Below the pieces are notes generated by a model. That model had not been told where the DNA came from. It saw only the letters and a list, made by a program, of their open reading frames with translations, and did not search any database. Position numbers and translations under genes: made by a program. Shown here piece after piece: positions 9,165-18,975 of a DNA stretch of 64,000 bases (position 1 is the first letter of the stretch; every line of letters starts with the position of its first letter). The stretch covers positions 168,621 through 232,620 of the forward strand of contig NZ_PGVE01000035.1 of the NCBI RefSeq assembly GCF_002860255.1, given 5' to 3'. The stretch comes from Neobacillus cucumis (GTDB lineage Bacteria > Bacillota > Bacilli > Bacillales > Cytobacillaceae).

Positions 9165-10040
9165 TTGACGATCCAGTGGTTTCCCGGCCATATGGCCAAG
9201 GCTCGCAGAGAGGTCACAGAAAAGTTAAAGCTGGTTGATATTATTTTTGAATTGGTGGACGCGAGAATTCCATATTCCTCTAGAAATCCAATGATAGACG
9301 AAATTATCCAGCATAAACCAAGATTAGTTTTATTAAATAAGGCTGATATGGCTGATAAAGAAGTGACAAGAGAATGGATTGCTTACTTTGCTGAAAAGGG
9401 AATTAAAGCATTAGCAATCAATTCTCAAGCAGGCGAGGGCATGAAAAATATTGTCCAGGCTTCAAATGAAATACTAAAAGAAAAATTTGATCGGTTAAAA
9501 GCAAAAGGTGTGAAACCAAGAGCCATCCGAGCAATGATTGTGGGAATACCCAATGCAGGGAAATCCACGCTTATTAACCGTCTCGCAAAGAAAAACATTG
9601 CAAGAACAGGAAATACTCCTGGTGTAACGAAAGCACAACAGTGGATAAAAGTAGGAAAAGAGATGGAACTGCTTGATACGCCGGGGATTTTATGGCCAAA
9701 ATTTGAAGACCAAGAAGTTGGAATGAAGCTGGCGATAACAGGTGCAATAAAGGATACTTTATTAAATCTCCAAGACCTAACGGTTTACTCGCTCCGCTTT
9801 TTAGAAAAGGCCTATCCAGAACGCTTACAGGAACGGTACAAGCTAAATGAGATACCTGAGGATATTGTTGCATTATTTGACCATATTGGTACGCTTAGAG
9901 GCTGTTTAATGGGCGGAGGGATGGTTGATTATGATAAAGTGGCAGAATTAGTCATTAGAGAAATCCGTTCAGAAAAATTCGGACCACTTTCATTGGAAAG
10001 ACCAAAAGATATTCCAATCCCTATGCAAAATAACTCATAA
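9165..10040 (+). CDS. rbgA: Ribosome biogenesis GTPase RbgA (YlqF)
   Basis: A 291-residue circularly permuted GTPase needed for late 50S maturation in Bacillus. The permuted motif order is visible: G4 NKAD (about residue 59), then G1 GIPNAGKST (about 127) and G3 DTPG (about 176). An ANTAR-like helical C-terminal domain follows. The start is TTG 9165 with a strong AAAGGAGGTGG. It opens with [10 protein letters not shown], the family hallmark. Its own terminator separates it from rnhB. Confidence 0.97.
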   Translation: MTIQWFPGHMAKARREVTEKLKLVDIIFELVDARIPYSSRNPMIDEIIQHKPRLVLLNKADMADKEVTREWIAYFAEKGIKALAINSQAGEGMKNIVQASNEILKEKFDRLKAKGVKPRAIRAMIVGIPNAGKSTLINRLAKKNIARTGNTPGVTKAQQWIKVGKEMELLDTPGILWPKFEDQEVGMKLAITGAIKDTLLNLQDLTVYSLRFLEKAYPERLQERYKLNEIPEDIVALFDHIGTLRGCLMGGGMVDYDKVAELVIREIRSEKFGPLSLERPKDIPIPMQNNS

Positions 10041-10042
10041 AA

Positions 10043-10072
10043 AAGCTCTCCCTATGGAGGGCTTGATTTTTT
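10043..10072 (+). terminator. Rho-independent terminator after rbgA
   Basis: A nine-pair stem, AAGCTCTCC / GGAGGGCTT (one G-U pair), has a four-base loop and is followed by GATTTTTT. Confidence 0.8.
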
Positions 10073-10101
10073 CAATTGGCTTTATTAAAAGTTGAACCAG
10101 G

Positions 10102-10125
10102 TAGATTGGAGCGAGATCAACATTC
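10102..10125 (+). repeat. Possible collapsed scar of GC-rich repeat B
   Basis: The short segment TAGATTGGAGCGAGATCAAC looks like the outer left end of repeat B (GATTAGAGCG at 39247) joined directly to its right end (GGAGCGAAAATCA near 39359). This is what loss of the interior between the two GAGCG copies would leave. It lies between rbgA and rnhB. Confidence 0.4.
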
Positions 10126-10168
10126 AAGTTTAATATAGTCTTTCAATTAATAAACAAGGTGATTACAC

Positions 10169-10948
10169 ATGAAGAGACTTTCAATTGCCCAAATAGAGGA
10201 AAAACTGGTGGAAATTTTAGAGGAAACAGATTCTTTTATTGTTGACCTTGAAAAAGATGAACGAAAAGGTGTTCAAGCATCCTTGACAAAATGGAAAAAA
10301 CAAAGAGAGCAAGAAAAACTTCTCCGTGCAAAGTTTGCTGAAATGAATCAATATGAAAGGAAGATTCGTGCACAAGGTTTTAGTTTCATAGCGGGGGTAG
10401 ATGAGGTAGGCAGAGGGCCTCTTGCAGGGCCGGTTGTGGCCGCCGCAGTTATTTTACCTGAGGATTTTTTCTTAGCTGGAATTGATGATTCGAAGAAACT
10501 AACTGAAAAAAAACGTGAGGAATTTGCAAGTTTTATAAAAAAAGAGGCAATGGCTTATAGTGTAGCGATGATTCCTGCCGAAGAAATTGATGAAATGAAT
10601 ATTTATGAAGCCACGAAAAAGGCCATGAAAGCTGCGGTTGTCTCTCTTGAACCTAAGCCTGATTTTTTACTGATCGATGCGATGAAGCTCGAAACACCCT
10701 ATCCAACCGAGTCAATTATTAAAGGCGACGCCAAAAGTATCTCAATAGCAGCAGCCTCCATTGTTGCAAAGGTGGCAAGAGATGAGTTAATGAAAGAGCT
10801 ATCAGAGAGTTATCCTGTTTATGGTTTTCAGCAAAATATGGGATACGGAACAAAGGAGCATCTCCAAGCCATTAAACAATATGGAATCACTCCTTATCAT
10901 CGAAAAAGTTTTGCCCCTGTTAAGGACTATATCAACATAATAAAGTAA
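10169..10948 (+). CDS. rnhB: Ribonuclease HII
   Basis: A 259-residue enzyme that cuts RNA in RNA:DNA hybrids and removes misincorporated ribonucleotides. An N-terminal helical extension of about 70 residues, typical of Bacillus RNase HII, precedes the catalytic core. The core begins GVDEVGRGPLAGPVVAAAV (first Asp-Glu pair), continues with DDSKKLT and LLIDAMKL (further acidic ligand) and has KGDAKS...AAASIVAKVARD. Order in B. subtilis is rbgA-rnhB-ylqG-ylqH-sucC; here ylqG and the FlhB-like ylqH are missing. Confidence 0.97.
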   Translation: MKRLSIAQIEEKLVEILEETDSFIVDLEKDERKGVQASLTKWKKQREQEKLLRAKFAEMNQYERKIRAQGFSFIAGVDEVGRGPLAGPVVAAAVILPEDFFLAGIDDSKKLTEKKREEFASFIKKEAMAYSVAMIPAEEIDEMNIYEATKKAMKAAVVSLEPKPDFLLIDAMKLETPYPTESIIKGDAKSISIAAASIVAKVARDELMKELSESYPVYGFQQNMGYGTKEHLQAIKQYGITPYHRKSFAPVKDYINIIK

Positions 10949-10950
10949 TG

Positions 10951-10979
10951 AAAAAAACAGGTTTTTGCCTGTTTTTTTA
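10951..10979 (+). terminator. Rho-independent terminator after rnhB
   Basis: AAAAAACAGG / CCTGTTTTTT with a short T-rich loop. The flanking A and T runs make it potentially bidirectional. Confidence 0.85.
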
Positions 10980-11016
10980 TTATTGTAAGAAAAAAATGGA
11001 AAGTTGCCAAATCCTT

Positions 11017-11032
11017 ATGAAAACGGTTTCTT
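11017..11032 (+). promoter_or_regulatory. Putative CcpA cre site 1 upstream of sucC
   Basis: ATGAAAACGGTTTCTT matches the cre consensus WTGNAARCGNWWWCAW at 15 of 16 positions. It lies just upstream of the first candidate sucC promoter, a position where CcpA can activate or repress depending on distance. CcpA control of sucCD is inferred. Confidence 0.55.
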
Positions 11033-11042
11033 AGCTATTATT

Positions 11043-11071
11043 TTTCTGAATATTTTAAAGATGAGTATAAT
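11043..11071 (+). promoter_or_regulatory. Candidate sucC promoter P1
   Basis: A consensus -10 TATAAT (11066-11071) lies 17 bases after a weak -35 TTTCTG (11043-11048). Confidence 0.45.
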
Positions 11072-11086
11072 TTTTATACTTTATGG

Positions 11087-11115
11087 TAGACAAGGTTTGT
11101 GTCATTATATAAAAT
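11087..11115 (+). promoter_or_regulatory. Candidate sucC promoter P2, overlapped by cre site 2
   Basis: TAGACA (11087-11092), a 17-base spacer and TAAAAT (11110-11115). The -10 runs into the cre-like site starting at 11114. Confidence 0.4.
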
Positions 11116-11129
11116 GAAAACGGAGTCAA
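11114..11129 (+). promoter_or_regulatory. Putative CcpA cre site 2 upstream of sucC
   Basis: ATGAAAACGGAGTCAA also matches the cre consensus at 15 of 16 positions. It overlaps the -10 of candidate promoter P2 and lies downstream of P1, a position suited to repression or roadblock. Confidence 0.55.
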
Positions 11130-11160
11130 TTTTTTGAAGAGTTCGATAGGAGGATGGGAA

Positions 11161-12321
11161 ATGAATATCCATGAGTATCAAGGGAAAGAGATCCTCAGAA
11201 AATACGGGGTAACTGTTCCAAACGGAAAAGTGGCATTCACAGTGGAAGAAGCGGTCGAAGCTGCTAAAGAACTAGGAACACAGGTATGTGTAGTTAAAGC
11301 GCAAATCCATGCAGGCGGACGGGGAAAAGCCGGTGGAGTAAAAGTTGCGAAAAACCTAGATGAGGTTCGTACATATGCAAGCGAAATCTTAGGTAAAACC
11401 CTAGTTACGCATCAAACTGGTCCTGAGGGTAAAGAAGTAAAACGCCTCCTAATTGAAGAAGGCTGTGACATTAAGAAAGAATACTATGTTGGTTTAGTAT
11501 TAGACCGTGCCACTTCACGTGTCGTTTTAATGGCATCTGAAGAAGGCGGTACAGAAATCGAAGAAGTAGCGGCTAAAACGCCTGAGAAAATTTTTAAAGA
11601 AGAAATCGACCCAGCTATCGGCTTACAGCCGTTCCAAGCACGTCGCATTGCTTTTAATATTAATATTCCAAACGAGTTAGTTAATCAAGCTGTTAAATTT
11701 ATGATGGGCTTATATAATGCCTATATTGAAAAAGATTGCTCAATCGCTGAAATTAACCCATTAGTGGTAACAGGTGACGGCAAGGTTATGGCTTTAGATG
11801 CAAAATTAAACTTTGATTCAAATGCTTTATATCGCCAAAAAGATGTCTTAGCGTATCGCGACCTTGAAGAAGAGGATGCAAAAGAAATAGAAGCATCAAA
11901 ATATGACCTAAGCTATATCGCATTAGATGGAAATATCGGCTGTATGGTAAATGGTGCGGGCCTTGCAATGGCTACAATGGATATTGTTAAGCATTATGGC
12001 GGAGATCCTGCTAACTTCCTGGATGTTGGCGGCGGTGCAACAGCTGAGAAGGTTACAGAAGCATTCAAAATTATCCTTTCAGATCCAAATGTAAAAGGTA
12101 TTTTTGTTAATATCTTTGGTGGAATCATGAAGTGTGATGTTATTGCTGAGGGTGTTGTTGAAGCAGCTAAGCAGGTTGGACTATCGGTTCCGCTTGTTGT
12201 TCGTCTAGAAGGAACAAACGTAGAATTAGGTAAGAAAATCCTTGCTGAGTCTAGCGTTGAAATTATTGCTGCTGAATCCATGGCTGACGGTGCACAAAAA
12301 ATCGTTTCATTAGTCAAATAG
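11161..12321 (+). CDS. sucC: Succinyl-CoA synthetase beta subunit (ADP-forming)
   Basis: Beta subunit of the TCA-cycle enzyme that converts succinyl-CoA to succinate with substrate-level ATP (or GTP) formation. The start at 11161 gives [12 protein letters not shown] and 386 residues, the family length; GGAGGATGGGAA precedes it, while 11134 would add nine unmatched residues. The N-terminal ATP-grasp fold contains [16 protein letters not shown]. The C-terminal CoA-ligase domain has FLDVGGGAT and [10 protein letters not shown]. It is directly followed by sucD, with which it forms the heterodimer or tetramer. Confidence 0.98.
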   Translation: MNIHEYQGKEILRKYGVTVPNGKVAFTVEEAVEAAKELGTQVCVVKAQIHAGGRGKAGGVKVAKNLDEVRTYASEILGKTLVTHQTGPEGKEVKRLLIEEGCDIKKEYYVGLVLDRATSRVVLMASEEGGTEIEEVAAKTPEKIFKEEIDPAIGLQPFQARRIAFNINIPNELVNQAVKFMMGLYNAYIEKDCSIAEINPLVVTGDGKVMALDAKLNFDSNALYRQKDVLAYRDLEEEDAKEIEASKYDLSYIALDGNIGCMVNGAGLAMATMDIVKHYGGDPANFLDVGGGATAEKVTEAFKIILSDPNVKGIFVNIFGGIMKCDVIAEGVVEAAKQVGLSVPLVVRLEGTNVELGKKILAESSVEIIAAESMADGAQKIVSLVK

Positions 12322-12343
12322 GATCAAAGAAAGGGGAATTCAC

Positions 12344-13246
12344 GTGAGCGTTTTTATTAATAAAGATACAAAAGTTATTGTTCAAGGTATTACTGGCGGA
12401 ACAGCCCGTTTCCATACAAAACAAATGCTTGAATATGGTACAAAAATTGTCGGCGGTACATCACCAGGTAAGGGTGGTCAAGAAGTAGAAGGCGTACCTG
12501 TATTTAACACAGTAAGAGATGCTGTTGAGGCCACAGGTGCTAATGCTTCTGTTATCTATGTTCCAGCTCCATTTGCAGCTGATTCCATTATTGAAGCGGT
12601 TGACGCGGAATTAGATCTTGTTATCTGTATTACTGAGCATATCCCAGTATTAGATATGGTAAAAGTTAAACGATACATGGAAGGCAAAAAGACACGCCTA
12701 GTAGGTCCAAACTGCCCTGGTGTTATCACAGCTGACGAATGTAAAATTGGAATTATGCCTGGATATATCCATACAAAAGGCCATGTCGGTGTTGTTTCCC
12801 GTTCTGGAACCTTAACATATGAGGCCGTACATCAATTAACCCAAGCTGGTATCGGTCAAACAACTGCGGTTGGAATTGGTGGAGACCCCGTTAATGGTAC
12901 AAATTTCATCGATGTTTTAAAAGCATTTAATGAAGACCCTGAAACATATGCTGTTATCATGATTGGTGAGATTGGTGGTACAGCTGAAGAAGAAGCGGCT
13001 GAATGGGTTAAAGCTAACATGACAAAACCTGTCGTTGGCTTCATTGGCGGCCGTACAGCACCTCCAGGAAAGAGAATGGGACATGCAGGTGCCATCATCT
13101 CTGGCGGAAAAGGTACAGCAGATGAAAAGATTCGTGTCATGAATGAATGCGGCATTAAAGTAGCTGACACTCCTTCTGTAATGGGCGAAACACTAATCGA
13201 AGTATTAAAAGAACAAGGCTTATACGAGAAGTGTAAAACGCACTAA
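12344..13246 (+). CDS. sucD: Succinyl-CoA synthetase alpha subunit
   Basis: A 300-residue partner of SucC that carries the phosphorylated histidine and binds CoA. The start is GTG 12344 after AAAGGGGAA. The CoA-binding Rossmann region opens with [15 protein letters not shown]; the conserved SRSGTLTYE follows, and the active-site histidine lies in [13 protein letters not shown] near residue 245. The 22-base gap from sucC and the terminator after it define a sucCD operon. Sequence and length are fully typical. Confidence 0.98.
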   Translation: MSVFINKDTKVIVQGITGGTARFHTKQMLEYGTKIVGGTSPGKGGQEVEGVPVFNTVRDAVEATGANASVIYVPAPFAADSIIEAVDAELDLVICITEHIPVLDMVKVKRYMEGKKTRLVGPNCPGVITADECKIGIMPGYIHTKGHVGVVSRSGTLTYEAVHQLTQAGIGQTTAVGIGGDPVNGTNFIDVLKAFNEDPETYAVIMIGEIGGTAEEEAAEWVKANMTKPVVGFIGGRTAPPGKRMGHAGAIISGGKGTADEKIRVMNECGIKVADTPSVMGETLIEVLKEQGLYEKCKTH

Positions 13247-13265
13247 TTACCATTTTGAAGGTTTC

Positions 13266-13297
13266 AAATAGTCCCTCAAAACATTGAGGGACTATTT
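13266..13297 (+). terminator. Rho-independent terminator after sucD
   Basis: A long perfect stem, AAATAGTCCCTCAA / TTGAGGGACTATTT, with a four-base loop. Confidence 0.85.
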
Positions 13298-13328
13298 ATC
13301 ATAGCAAATTAATGGAGGTATTTAATTT

Positions 13329-14228
13329 ATGGATAGGTTTAAAGAAAAATTTGTTCAGTTACTGCACTATCCCAATATGTCCTGGAATAATGTATATACC
13401 ATCCTGAAAAAAGATCCGATGCTCCAGTCATTATCCGAGTCCACCACTCCTTCAAATCTGTTTCTCCCAAACTTAAATCTAGATTCTTCTAAATCTTCTA
13501 GTACTTCTTTCCTTCCTGATTCCATTCATGAACAAATTCGACAATATCAAACCAACGACATAGCTGTAATCACGATTTTTGATAAAGAGTATCCCCCATC
13601 ATTAAAAGAAATCTATCAGCCCCCTTGGGCGTTATATGCAAAGGGTGATTTAGCACTATTAGAAAAAGAACCAAAGCTTGCCGTCGTCGGGTCCCGCCAA
13701 GCAACCCAATATGGTAAAAATGCAATTAAGCTTCTCTTTCCTGAGTTGATTGAAAATGATATCCTCATCGTAAGCGGCCTAGCCAAGGGGGTTGATGCCC
13801 TAGCACATGAACAGACAATAAAAATTGGCGGAAAGACTATTGGGGTTATTGCAGGTGGCTTTTATCATATCTATCCAAAAGAAAATATTCCTCTCGCTGT
13901 TGATATGATGAAAACACAGTTAGTCCTCTCTGAATATCCCCCAGATACTAAGCCGCTTAGGTGGCATTTTCCAGCCCGGAATCGAATTATTAGCGGATTA
14001 GCTGCTGGAACGTTTATTATAGAAGCAAAGCGGAAAAGCGGCTCTCTCATCACTGCCAATTATGCAGTCAATGAAGGGCGTGATGTATTTTCGTTACCTG
14101 GAAGCATTTTTAATCCCTGCTCCGACGGGACGAATGAATTAATCCAACAAGGGGCAAAACTTGTTTTGACTGCAAAGGATATTTTGGAAGATCTAAAATA
14201 TCATTCTCAAAAGATCAATAAAAACTAA
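13329..14228 (+). CDS. dprA: DNA-processing protein DprA (Smf)
   Basis: A 299-residue protein that protects incoming single-stranded DNA and loads RecA during natural transformation. The N-terminal helical region is variable and serine-rich (about residues 30-60). The Rossmann-fold core follows, with AVVGSRQATQYG, SGLAKGVDALAH, IAGGFYHIYPKEN, WHFPARNRIISGLA and KSGSLITA, and PGSIF...GTNELIQQGAKL near the end. Position between sucD and topA is as in Bacillus. Presence of dprA alone does not prove competence. Confidence 0.96.
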   Translation: MDRFKEKFVQLLHYPNMSWNNVYTILKKDPMLQSLSESTTPSNLFLPNLNLDSSKSSSTSFLPDSIHEQIRQYQTNDIAVITIFDKEYPPSLKEIYQPPWALYAKGDLALLEKEPKLAVVGSRQATQYGKNAIKLLFPELIENDILIVSGLAKGVDALAHEQTIKIGGKTIGVIAGGFYHIYPKENIPLAVDMMKTQLVLSEYPPDTKPLRWHFPARNRIISGLAAGTFIIEAKRKSGSLITANYAVNEGRDVFSLPGSIFNPCSDGTNELIQQGAKLVLTAKDILEDLKYHSQKINKN

Positions 14229-14565
14229 AGAATAAAATCTTTTTTTTGCAGGTATTTTTGATTAAATGGAGAAATTACCTAAAAAAGGTTGCAAAAATTT
14301 CTATAATGTTATACATTTTCCAACAGATGTTAAAATACTATCAACGTAATAATAAAATAATGAATAGAATACAAAAATTTAAATACTATGTTAATTAACA
14401 TATACTTTAAAAATTTCGGGATAGGCAGTTTTGTAAAGTATTTTCTCCAGTGAAATGTGTAAAAACTGGAAAATAGGAAATCTTCTCAAATGGTAAGCAT
14501 CTTAGAATCAGGCTTTTGCCGCATTCAAGGCGCTTTCACACTTTCCCTCTTAAGGAGGATATAGA
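14229..14565 (+). other. 337-base AT-rich gap before topA
   Basis: No convincing gene is present. The gap holds a candidate promoter (14289-14317), a TTGTAAAG motif (14431-14438), an imperfect inverted repeat centred on CCAGT/ACTGG (about 14440-14475) and a CAAGGCGCTTTC segment (about 14525-14537) resembling the right end of repeat A. There is no terminator-like stem with a T run after dprA, so some dprA read-through into topA is possible. Confidence 0.5.
14289..14317 (+). promoter_or_regulatory. Candidate SigA promoter upstream of topA
   Basis: TTGCAA (14289-14294), a 17-base spacer and TACATT (14312-14317). A leader of about 245 bases would precede topA. In many bacteria topA responds to supercoiling; nothing here tests that. 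Confidence 0.45.
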
Positions 14566-16647
14566 ATGGCAGCAGAATATCTAGTAATTGTTGAATCGCC
14601 AGCAAAAGCGAAAACAATAGAGCGCTATTTAGGAAATAAATATAAAGTAAAAGCTTCAATGGGACATGTCCGCGACTTGCCACGCAGTCAAATGGGAGTA
14701 GATGTTGAAAAAAGTTTTGAACCAAAATATATTACCATTCGTGGAAAAGGTCCGGTATTAAAGGACTTAAAAACGGCAGCAAAAAAAGCAAAAAAAGTTT
14801 ATCTCGCAGCTGACCCGGATCGTGAAGGGGAAGCAATTGCATGGCATTTAGCTCACAGTTTAGATGTTGATATCCATTCCGATTGCCGCGTGGTATTTAA
14901 CGAAATTACAAAAGATGCGATAAAAGAATCTTTTAAACATCCGCGCCCGATTAATATGGATCTTGTCGATGCCCAGCAGGCACGAAGGATTTTAGACCGG
15001 CTTGTCGGTTACAACATCAGCCCGTTATTCTGGAAAAAGGTTAAAAAGGGATTAAGTGCTGGCCGGGTCCAATCAGTGGCAGTCCGGTTAATTATAGATC
15101 GTGAAAATGAAATTAAGGATTTTACTCCTGAAGAATATTGGACCATTGAAGGTGAGTTCCTAAAGGGGAAAAATCAGTTTAGTGCGGCTTTCCATTCCCT
15201 AGTGGGACAAGAAAAATATGAATTAAAGTCGGAAGCTGATGTTCAAGCAGTATTGAAACAGATGGAGGAAAATAAATTCAAGGTCGTCTCTGTGTCCAAA
15301 AAGGAACGCCGCAGAAATCCGGCACCGCCTTTTATTACTTCATCCCTCCAACAAGAAGCGGCAAGAAAGTTAAATTTCCGCGCCAAGAAAACCATGATGC
15401 TTGCACAGCAATTGTATGAAGGGATTGAGCTTGGGAAAGAAGGAACAGTAGGTCTCATTACATACATGAGAACTGACTCCACTCGAATTTCAGAAGTAGC
15501 TCAGGCTGAAGCGGCCAGCTATATAAAGGCAGAGTTCGGAGAAGAGTATTTGAAGAATGACCAAAGAAAAGAAAAGAAACAAACCAATGCTCAAGATGCT
15601 CATGAAGCCATCCGGCCAACAAGTACGTTACGAGATCCTAACAGTTTAAAAGAATTTCTATCCCGAGATCAGCTTCGATTATACAAACTAATTTGGGAGC
15701 GGTTCCTTGCGAGCCAAATGGCCCAGGCAGTCATGGATACGATGGGCGTTGATTTGCAAAATGGTAATGTTATTTTTCGTGCAACGGGCTCTAAGATTAA
15801 GTTTCCAGGCTTTATGAAGGTGTATGTTGAGGGTACCGATGACCAAGTGGATAGTCCAAATAAAATGCTTCCAGACCTTCAAGAAGGGGATGAAGTGTTT
15901 AAAAAGGATATTGATCCAAAACAGCACTTCACTCAGCCGCCGCCGCGATATACGGAAGCTAGACTTGTAAAAACATTAGAAGAATTGGGTATAGGCCGCC
16001 CTTCAACTTATGCTCCAACCTTGGATACAATCCAAAAGCGCGGTTATGTTACATTGGATAATAAACGATTTGTACCTACAGAACTCGGTGAGATTATTGA
16101 TGAATTAATGCTTGAGTTTTTCCCTGAGATTTTGGATGCAGAATTCACAGCTAAAATGGAGCAGGGCCTAGATTATGTAGAAGAAGGAAAAGTTAGCTGG
16201 GTTCAAGTTATAGATGATTTTTATAAGGATTTCGAGAAACATCTTCAAAAGGCAGAAAAAGAAATGCAGTCCGTCGAGATAAAAGATGAGCCGGCAGGTG
16301 AGGATTGCGAAAACTGTGGCAGTCCCATGGTATTCAAGATGGGACGATACGGCAAATTTATGGCCTGCAGTAATTTTCCTGATTGCCGAAATACGAAGGC
16401 AATTGTTAAAGAGATTGGTGTAACATGTCCAACCTGTAAAGAAGGACAGATTATTGAACGGAAGAGTAAGAAACGAAGAATTTTTTATGGCTGTACGAAT
16501 TATCCTGATTGTGAATTTATCTCATGGGATAAGCCGCTTCCAAGATCTTGCCCTAAATGTGAAAGCATGCTGATTGAAAAGAAACTAAAAAAAGGTGTTC
16601 AAGTTCAGTGTGTGCAATGTGATTATAAAGAAGAGCCGCAAAGCTAA
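14566..16647 (+). CDS. topA: DNA topoisomerase I
   Basis: A 693-residue type IA topoisomerase that relaxes negative supercoils. The N-terminal TOPRIM domain ([17 protein letters not shown], then [12 protein letters not shown]) precedes the cleavage domain, whose active-site Tyr300 lies in ITYMRTDS. At the C terminus three four-cysteine zinc modules are visible (starting [16 protein letters not shown] and CPKCESM, about residues 580-685). The start has TTAAGGAGG upstream. Length equals the Bacillus enzyme (about 691). Confidence 0.98.
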   Translation: MAAEYLVIVESPAKAKTIERYLGNKYKVKASMGHVRDLPRSQMGVDVEKSFEPKYITIRGKGPVLKDLKTAAKKAKKVYLAADPDREGEAIAWHLAHSLDVDIHSDCRVVFNEITKDAIKESFKHPRPINMDLVDAQQARRILDRLVGYNISPLFWKKVKKGLSAGRVQSVAVRLIIDRENEIKDFTPEEYWTIEGEFLKGKNQFSAAFHSLVGQEKYELKSEADVQAVLKQMEENKFKVVSVSKKERRRNPAPPFITSSLQQEAARKLNFRAKKTMMLAQQLYEGIELGKEGTVGLITYMRTDSTRISEVAQAEAASYIKAEFGEEYLKNDQRKEKKQTNAQDAHEAIRPTSTLRDPNSLKEFLSRDQLRLYKLIWERFLASQMAQAVMDTMGVDLQNGNVIFRATGSKIKFPGFMKVYVEGTDDQVDSPNKMLPDLQEGDEVFKKDIDPKQHFTQPPPRYTEARLVKTLEELGIGRPSTYAPTLDTIQKRGYVTLDNKRFVPTELGEIIDELMLEFFPEILDAEFTAKMEQGLDYVEEGKVSWVQVIDDFYKDFEKHLQKAEKEMQSVEIKDEPAGEDCENCGSPMVFKMGRYGKFMACSNFPDCRNTKAIVKEIGVTCPTCKEGQIIERKSKKRRIFYGCTNYPDCEFISWDKPLPRSCPKCESMLIEKKLKKGVQVQCVQCDYKEEPQS

Positions 16648-16670
16648 GAGTGGGGGAATCCCACTCTTTT
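16646..16670 (+). terminator. Rho-independent terminator overlapping the topA stop
   Basis: AAGAGTGGG / CCCACTCTT with a short loop and TTTT. The left arm begins inside the topA stop codon. A nearly identical hairpin follows polC (33797-33819). Confidence 0.75.
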
Positions 16671-16845
16671 AATTTGGAAATAAAGGAAATCCCAACTTTT
16701 CTAATAAACAAAAAACTTTTTTGTTCTTCATTCGTATAGTACAATGCAAGATGGACTTCTCCTAAGGGAAAGGTATATTTATAGTACTTATTAATTCAAA
16801 ATGAATACTAGCATAAATATTGAATGTTATTGAGGAGGTACTTAA

Positions 16846-18153
16846 TTGAAAGATCTGACAATAAATGTAGTAGGTGCTGGTTTGGCCGGAAGTGAGGCCG
16901 CATGGCAAATAGCAAAACGTGGTGTGAAGGTAAATCTTTATGAAATGCGCCCCGTCAAGCAAACTCCAGCACATCATACGGATAAATTTGCTGAATTAGT
17001 TTGTAGTAATTCCTTGCGTGCCAATGCCCTTACAAATGCAGTCGGGGTATTAAAGGAGGAAATGCGAAAACTAGATTCTGTAATTATTGCTGCTGCCGAT
17101 GCATGTTCTGTACCAGCTGGCGGTGCCTTGGCAGTGGACCGTCACGAATTTGCTGCAAAGGTAACAGAGATGGTCAAAAATCATGAAAATGTAACAGTCA
17201 TTAATGAAGAAGTAACCGAAATCCCTGAAGGCATCACAGTAATTGCAACAGGACCACTTACGAGCGAGGCTCTTTCAGAACAGTTAAAGAGTTTAACCGG
17301 TGAAGATTATCTTTACTTTTATGATGCAGCAGCACCTATTTTAGAAAAAGAAAGCATTAATTTGGACAAGGTTTATTTGAAATCCCGATATGATAAAGGC
17401 GAAGCCGCATATTTAAATTGTCCGATGACAGAAGAAGAATTTAATACTTTTTATGAAGCTCTTGTTTCTGCTGAAACGGCTCCAACAAAGGAATTTGAAA
17501 AGGAAGTCTTTTTTGAAGGCTGCATGCCAATTGAAGTAATGGCAGCTAGAGGAAAGAAGACGATGCTATTTGGTCCGCTAAAACCAGTAGGTTTAGAAGA
17601 CCCAAAAACTGGGAAGAGACCATATGCGGTGGTACAGCTTCGTCAAGATGATGCCGCTGGTACGCTTTTCAACATTGTTGGTTTTCAGACACATTTAAAG
17701 TGGGGGGCACAAAAGGAAGTTTTCAGCCTGATACCTGGTCTTGAAAATGCAGAAATTGTAAGGTATGGTGTGATGCATAGAAACACGTTTATCAATTCAC
17801 CAAAAGTACTTAAAGCTACCTACCAATTCCGAAACCGGGAAAACCTATTTTTTGCTGGTCAAATGACAGGAGTAGAAGGATATGTTGAATCGGCTGCAAG
17901 TGGTTTAATTGCCGGGATAAATGCCGCTCGATTAGCATCTGGTATGGAGACTGTTGAATTGCCGGCCGAAACGGCGATTGGAAGTATGGCACGTTATATC
18001 ACATCAGCTAATCCTGATAATTTCCAGCCGATGAATGCGAATTTTGGACTATTTCCAGAACTGCCTGTGAAAATAAAAGGCAAGCAAGAACGTAATTTAC
18101 AGCATGCGAATCGTGCGTTAGAAACAATTCAGAACTTTGTGAAAGTTTTGTAA
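16846..18153 (+). CDS. trmFO: Methylenetetrahydrofolate-tRNA-(uracil-5-)-methyltransferase TrmFO
   Basis: A 435-residue flavoprotein (formerly Gid) that makes m5U54 in the tRNA T-loop using methylenetetrahydrofolate and FADH2. The start is TTG 16846 after TGAGGAGGTA. The N-terminal FAD-binding [16 protein letters not shown] is followed by [10 protein letters not shown], which includes the catalytic-cysteine region. The C-terminal half has [18 protein letters not shown]. In Bacillus the next gene is xerC (codV); here a 261-base gap leads straight to hslV. Confidence 0.97.
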   Translation: MKDLTINVVGAGLAGSEAAWQIAKRGVKVNLYEMRPVKQTPAHHTDKFAELVCSNSLRANALTNAVGVLKEEMRKLDSVIIAAADACSVPAGGALAVDRHEFAAKVTEMVKNHENVTVINEEVTEIPEGITVIATGPLTSEALSEQLKSLTGEDYLYFYDAAAPILEKESINLDKVYLKSRYDKGEAAYLNCPMTEEEFNTFYEALVSAETAPTKEFEKEVFFEGCMPIEVMAARGKKTMLFGPLKPVGLEDPKTGKRPYAVVQLRQDDAAGTLFNIVGFQTHLKWGAQKEVFSLIPGLENAEIVRYGVMHRNTFINSPKVLKATYQFRNRENLFFAGQMTGVEGYVESAASGLIAGINAARLASGMETVELPAETAIGSMARYITSANPDNFQPMNANFGLFPELPVKIKGKQERNLQHANRALETIQNFVKVL

Positions 18154-18159
18154 AATTTG

Positions 18160-18188
18160 TTGCAAGGGCTTTGGAAGTATGTTACGAT
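18160..18188 (+). promoter_or_regulatory. SigA-type promoter of hslV-hslU-codY
   Basis: TTGCAA (18160-18165), a 17-base spacer and TACGAT (18183-18188). It begins seven bases after the trmFO stop and lies inside a perfect 10-base inverted repeat, giving a leader of about 220 bases. Confidence 0.55.
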
Positions 18189-18203
18189 TTAGTAGCCCTT
18201 GCA
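18161..18203 (+). repeat. Perfect 10-bp inverted repeat overlapping the hslV promoter
   Basis: TGCAAGGGCT (18161-18170) and AGCCCTTGCA (18194-18203) are exact inverted copies separated by 23 bases that contain the -10. GTTTTAAT follows. It could be a weak terminator for trmFO, an operator, or both. Confidence 0.55.
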
Positions 18204-18414
18204 GTTTTAATCGTATGTTAATTGTGAATGTTTTATTAAACATATTTGTTGGGTGTTTACAAATAGTAAGCAATTCCGCAAAATGACAATTGAACCATTA
18301 ATAACTTGATTTCAGTGATTTCATTTTTTCATTAATAAGAGGGTTCAAATACCCAGCTATTACATATCACTTGACTTTTTAAACGGAAAATTACTCCAAG
18401 AGGAGGAAGAACTC

Positions 18415-18957
18415 ATGAATCAATTTCATGCGACTACAATATTTGCAATCCACCATAACGGTGAATGCTCCATGTCCGGTGATGGTCAGGTGACATTTGG
18501 AAATGCCGTTGTGATGAAACACACTGCTAGAAAAGTAAGAAAGATATTTAATGGTAAAGTATTGGCAGGTTTCGCTGGTTCAGTGGCAGATGCATTTACA
18601 CTTTTTGAACTGTTTGAAGGAAAGTTAGAGGAATATAATGGAAATCTTCAAAGGGCTGCTGTCGAGCTTGCTAAAGAGTGGAGAAACGATAAGATGCTTC
18701 GCAAGTTGGAAGCGATGTTAATTGTCATGAATCGCGAAAGTTTGTTACTTGTATCCGGAACTGGTGAAGTGATTGAACCTGATGACGGAATTCTCGCTAT
18801 CGGCTCAGGGGGAAATTATGCATTGGCAGCTGGCCGTTCTTTAAAGAAATATGCAGGTGAACATTTATCTGCAAAAGAAATTGCAAAAGCTTCTTTAGAA
18901 ATAGCTGCAGAAATATGTGTATATACCAACCACAACATTATCGTTGAAGAGCTGTAA
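18415..18957 (+). CDS. hslV: ATP-dependent protease proteolytic subunit HslV (ClpQ)
   Basis: A 180-residue proteasome-like peptidase that forms the core of the HslUV (ClpYQ/CodWX) protease. The sequence begins [12 protein letters not shown]; the proteasome-type TTI at residues 7-9 and SGDGQVTFG are present, as are [13 protein letters not shown] and [13 protein letters not shown]. subtilis ClpQ instead begins with an N-terminal serine used as nucleophile, which is absent here. It is 18 bases from hslU, in the hslV-hslU-codY group. xerC, usually upstream, is missing. Confidence 0.97.
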   Translation: MNQFHATTIFAIHHNGECSMSGDGQVTFGNAVVMKHTARKVRKIFNGKVLAGFAGSVADAFTLFELFEGKLEEYNGNLQRAAVELAKEWRNDKMLRKLEAMLIVMNRESLLLVSGTGEVIEPDDGILAIGSGGNYALAAGRSLKKYAGEHLSAKEIAKASLEIAAEICVYTNHNIIVEEL

Positions 18958-18975
18958 CGGGAAGGAGACAAAAAA

